Below are positions 21,436-22,449 of a stretch of 22,449 nt of DNA, one piece after another. Positions within the stretch are counted from its first letter, which is position 1. The number at the start of each line of letters is the position of its first letter. Position numbers and translations under genes: made by a program. Below the pieces are notes generated by a model, which ran no database searches, was not told the DNA's origin, and saw only the letters and a list, made by a program, of their open reading frames with translations. Origin of the DNA: a virus; IMG/VR virus record IMGVR_UViG_3300035180_001237, positions 1 to 22,449 of that record; one strand, given 5' to 3'.

Positions 21436-21858
21436 TCAATTAATAGTTTTATTTAATATATTCTTTTTATAAACCCTTGCAACGATATTTGCATTATACC
21501 AATTATCTGTTTCTACCACTTCATTTATAAATTGTAGTTTTGCTTCATAATAATTCAATTGAGCAACACTATTACAAAATAAAAGTATCTCCCTTTTGAA
21601 AAATTTTTTATCGCTATTATTTATATCTTCTGTTAATTCTTTACATGAACCATAATAAGTTTTCCAATTAGACTCTTTTCTTATTTTCTTTTTTTTACCT
21701 TTAATTGTTTTATATCCAGCCATTGTTAAAAGCTTTCTTCCTATATATTTTTTATTATTAACAGTATTAGTTATAATATAAATAAAACCTATCATATTAG
21801 GCTCAATTTCTTCACTATTTATTATATTGTTATTATATATCCATTCTTTAAAATTCAT
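21436..21858 (-). CDS. GIY-YIG nuclease, probable homing endonuclease
   Basis: A 140-residue protein with a GIY-YIG domain: GFIYIITN (residues 24-31), KKYIGRK (36-42), and FFKREILLFCNS with the likely metal-binding Glu in NYYEAKLQF (E105). A Lys-rich loop (TIKGKKKKIRK, about 51-61) may contact DNA. It resembles free-standing phage homing nucleases of the Seg type, without the long C-terminal DNA-binding tail, so it is either a minimal nuclease or a trimmed one. It lies near the second structured RNA. A ribosome binding site AAAGGA precedes the ATG. Confidence 0.8.
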   Translation of the reverse strand: MNFKEWIYNNNIINSEEIEPNMIGFIYIITNTVNNKKYIGRKLLTMAGYKTIKGKKKKIRKESNWKTYYGSCKELTEDINNSDKKFFKREILLFCNSVAQLNYYEAKLQFINEVVETDNWYNANIVARVYKKNILNKTIN

Positions 21859-21917
21859 TGTATAAATCCTTTTATTTTAAGTATAACAAAATATTTTAAA
21901 AAAGATATAAATATAAG

Positions 21918-21945
21918 TTGACAATATTTTAAATTGATTTAAATT
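21918..21945 (+). promoter_or_regulatory. Cassette promoter before large ankyrin gene
   Basis: TTGACA (21918), 16 nt, TAAATT (21940). Same class as 9394, 10539, 13687 and 15387. Confidence 0.75.
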
Positions 21946-21970
21946 ATAATACAACAAGAGGAGAAACAAA

Positions 21971-22449
21971 ATGGATTTAAATGATAAACTTATAATAGTA
22001 TCAAATAATGGACAACTAGAAATAGTTAAATATTTAGTTGAACAAGGTGCTGATATTCATGCTGAGGATGAAAAAGCATTAATATATAGTGCTTTGAATG
22101 GATATTTAGAGGTTGTTAAATATTTAGTAGAACAAGGCGCTGATATTCATGCTAATAATAATAATTCATTAAGATGGAGTGCATATAATGGAAACTTAGA
22201 AGTAGTTAAATATTTAGTTGAACAAGGTGCTAATATTCATGTTGAGGATGATTATATATTAAGGAATAGTGCAAATAATGGACACTTAGAAATAGTAAAA
22301 TATTTAATTATTGATTATAATATGACTATAAAAAAAGAAATATTAAAATATTTACAAAAAAATAATTTATCAGAAGTTATTAATATAATTAATGCAAGAG
22401 ATTTAAAAAATAAATTACAAAAAGATTTAAATAATAATAAAATAATTGT
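21971..22449 (+). CDS. Ankyrin-repeat protein, long form (cut by window edge)
   Basis: About 159 residues are visible, starting MDLNDKLIIVSNNGQLEIVK, and the frame is open at the right edge. Four ankyrin repeats follow each other, each ending in LE[IV]VKYLVEQGA or a variant, with the loop ADIHAxD. A cap (ILKYLQKNNLSEVINIINARD) and the start of the shared tail (LQKDLNNNKII) match the shorter protein at 15017. It has the cassette promoter and strong ribosome binding site AGAGGAGAAA. Likely a cytoplasmic protein-binding scaffold. Phage ankyrin proteins are known from sponge symbiont phages, where they affect eukaryotic cells, but there is no signal peptide here to support secretion. Confidence 0.85.
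   Translation, partial: MDLNDKLIIVSNNGQLEIVKYLVEQGADIHAEDEKALIYSALNGYLEVVKYLVEQGADIHANNNNSLRWSAYNGNLEVVKYLVEQGANIHVEDDYILRNSANNGHLEIVKYLIIDYNMTIKKEILKYLQKNNLSEVINIINARDLKNKLQKDLNNNKII

Noticed and set aside
21971-22300. Tandem DNA repeat
   Set aside because: The periodic similarity is explained by ankyrin repeats in the encoded protein.
1-22449. CRISPR array, integrase, attachment site or insertion sequence
   Set aside because: No regularly spaced short repeats, no recombinase or transposase motifs, and no terminal inverted repeats with target duplications were seen.

Overview
This window is a very AT-rich stretch of a tailed (siphovirus-like, HK97-fold) bacteriophage or prophage. Tail, head and packaging genes run on the minus strand: tape measure, tail chaperone, tail tube, tail and head connectors, capsid, protease/scaffold, MuF-like protein, portal, large and small terminase. 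A two-component spanin pair (inner-membrane protein overlapping a lipoprotein with an LSSC lipobox) and an M15-type endolysin point to a diderm (Gram-negative-type) host. The terminase resembles those of proteobacterial phages and gene transfer agents. I cannot name the host. No integrase or replication gene is in view.

Layout, left to right. 1-4412: tape measure (cut by the edge), a tail chaperone pair joined by a likely -1 frameshift, tail tube and connector genes, with two hairpin terminators each followed by a new promoter. 4426-7134: major capsid protein and a protease fused to a scaffold-like tail. 7150-7510: a structured noncoding RNA with its own promoter. 7531-9322: lysis genes (spanins, a membrane protein that may be the holin, endolysin), placed unusually inside the head module. 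9368-11435: plus-strand accessory cassette with a DNA methyltransferase flanked by 90-bp direct repeats, then four small unknown genes. 11469-13621: MuF-like protein and portal, possibly linked by a frameshift at an A10 tract. 13687-16315: second plus-strand accessory cassette with small unknowns, an ankyrin-repeat protein and an EcoRI-type methyltransferase. 16321-18947: terminases, a tRNA-Thr and three small genes. 18987-20872: third methyltransferase and a metallophosphoesterase. 20950-21300: second copy of the structured RNA. 21317-22449: orphan promoter with hairpin, a GIY-YIG nuclease, and a second ankyrin protein cut by the right edge.

Accessory units are headed by nearly identical promoters (TTGACA, 16 nt, TAAAAT or TAATAT, with AAATTAGTT just before the -10). 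They sit in both orientations between structural blocks, which suggests self-contained, exchangeable 'moron' cassettes. Structural genes use a different-looking set with TATAAT -10 boxes.

The most striking observation is the pair of diverged, roughly 280-nt RNAs, each on the minus strand behind its own promoter. They share closing stems, a covarying hairpin and blocks of conserved unpaired sequence, and I do not recognise them as a known RNA family. Other points of interest are the possible portal-MuF frameshift, a shared C-terminal tail on otherwise unrelated accessory proteins, and three orphan methyltransferases.
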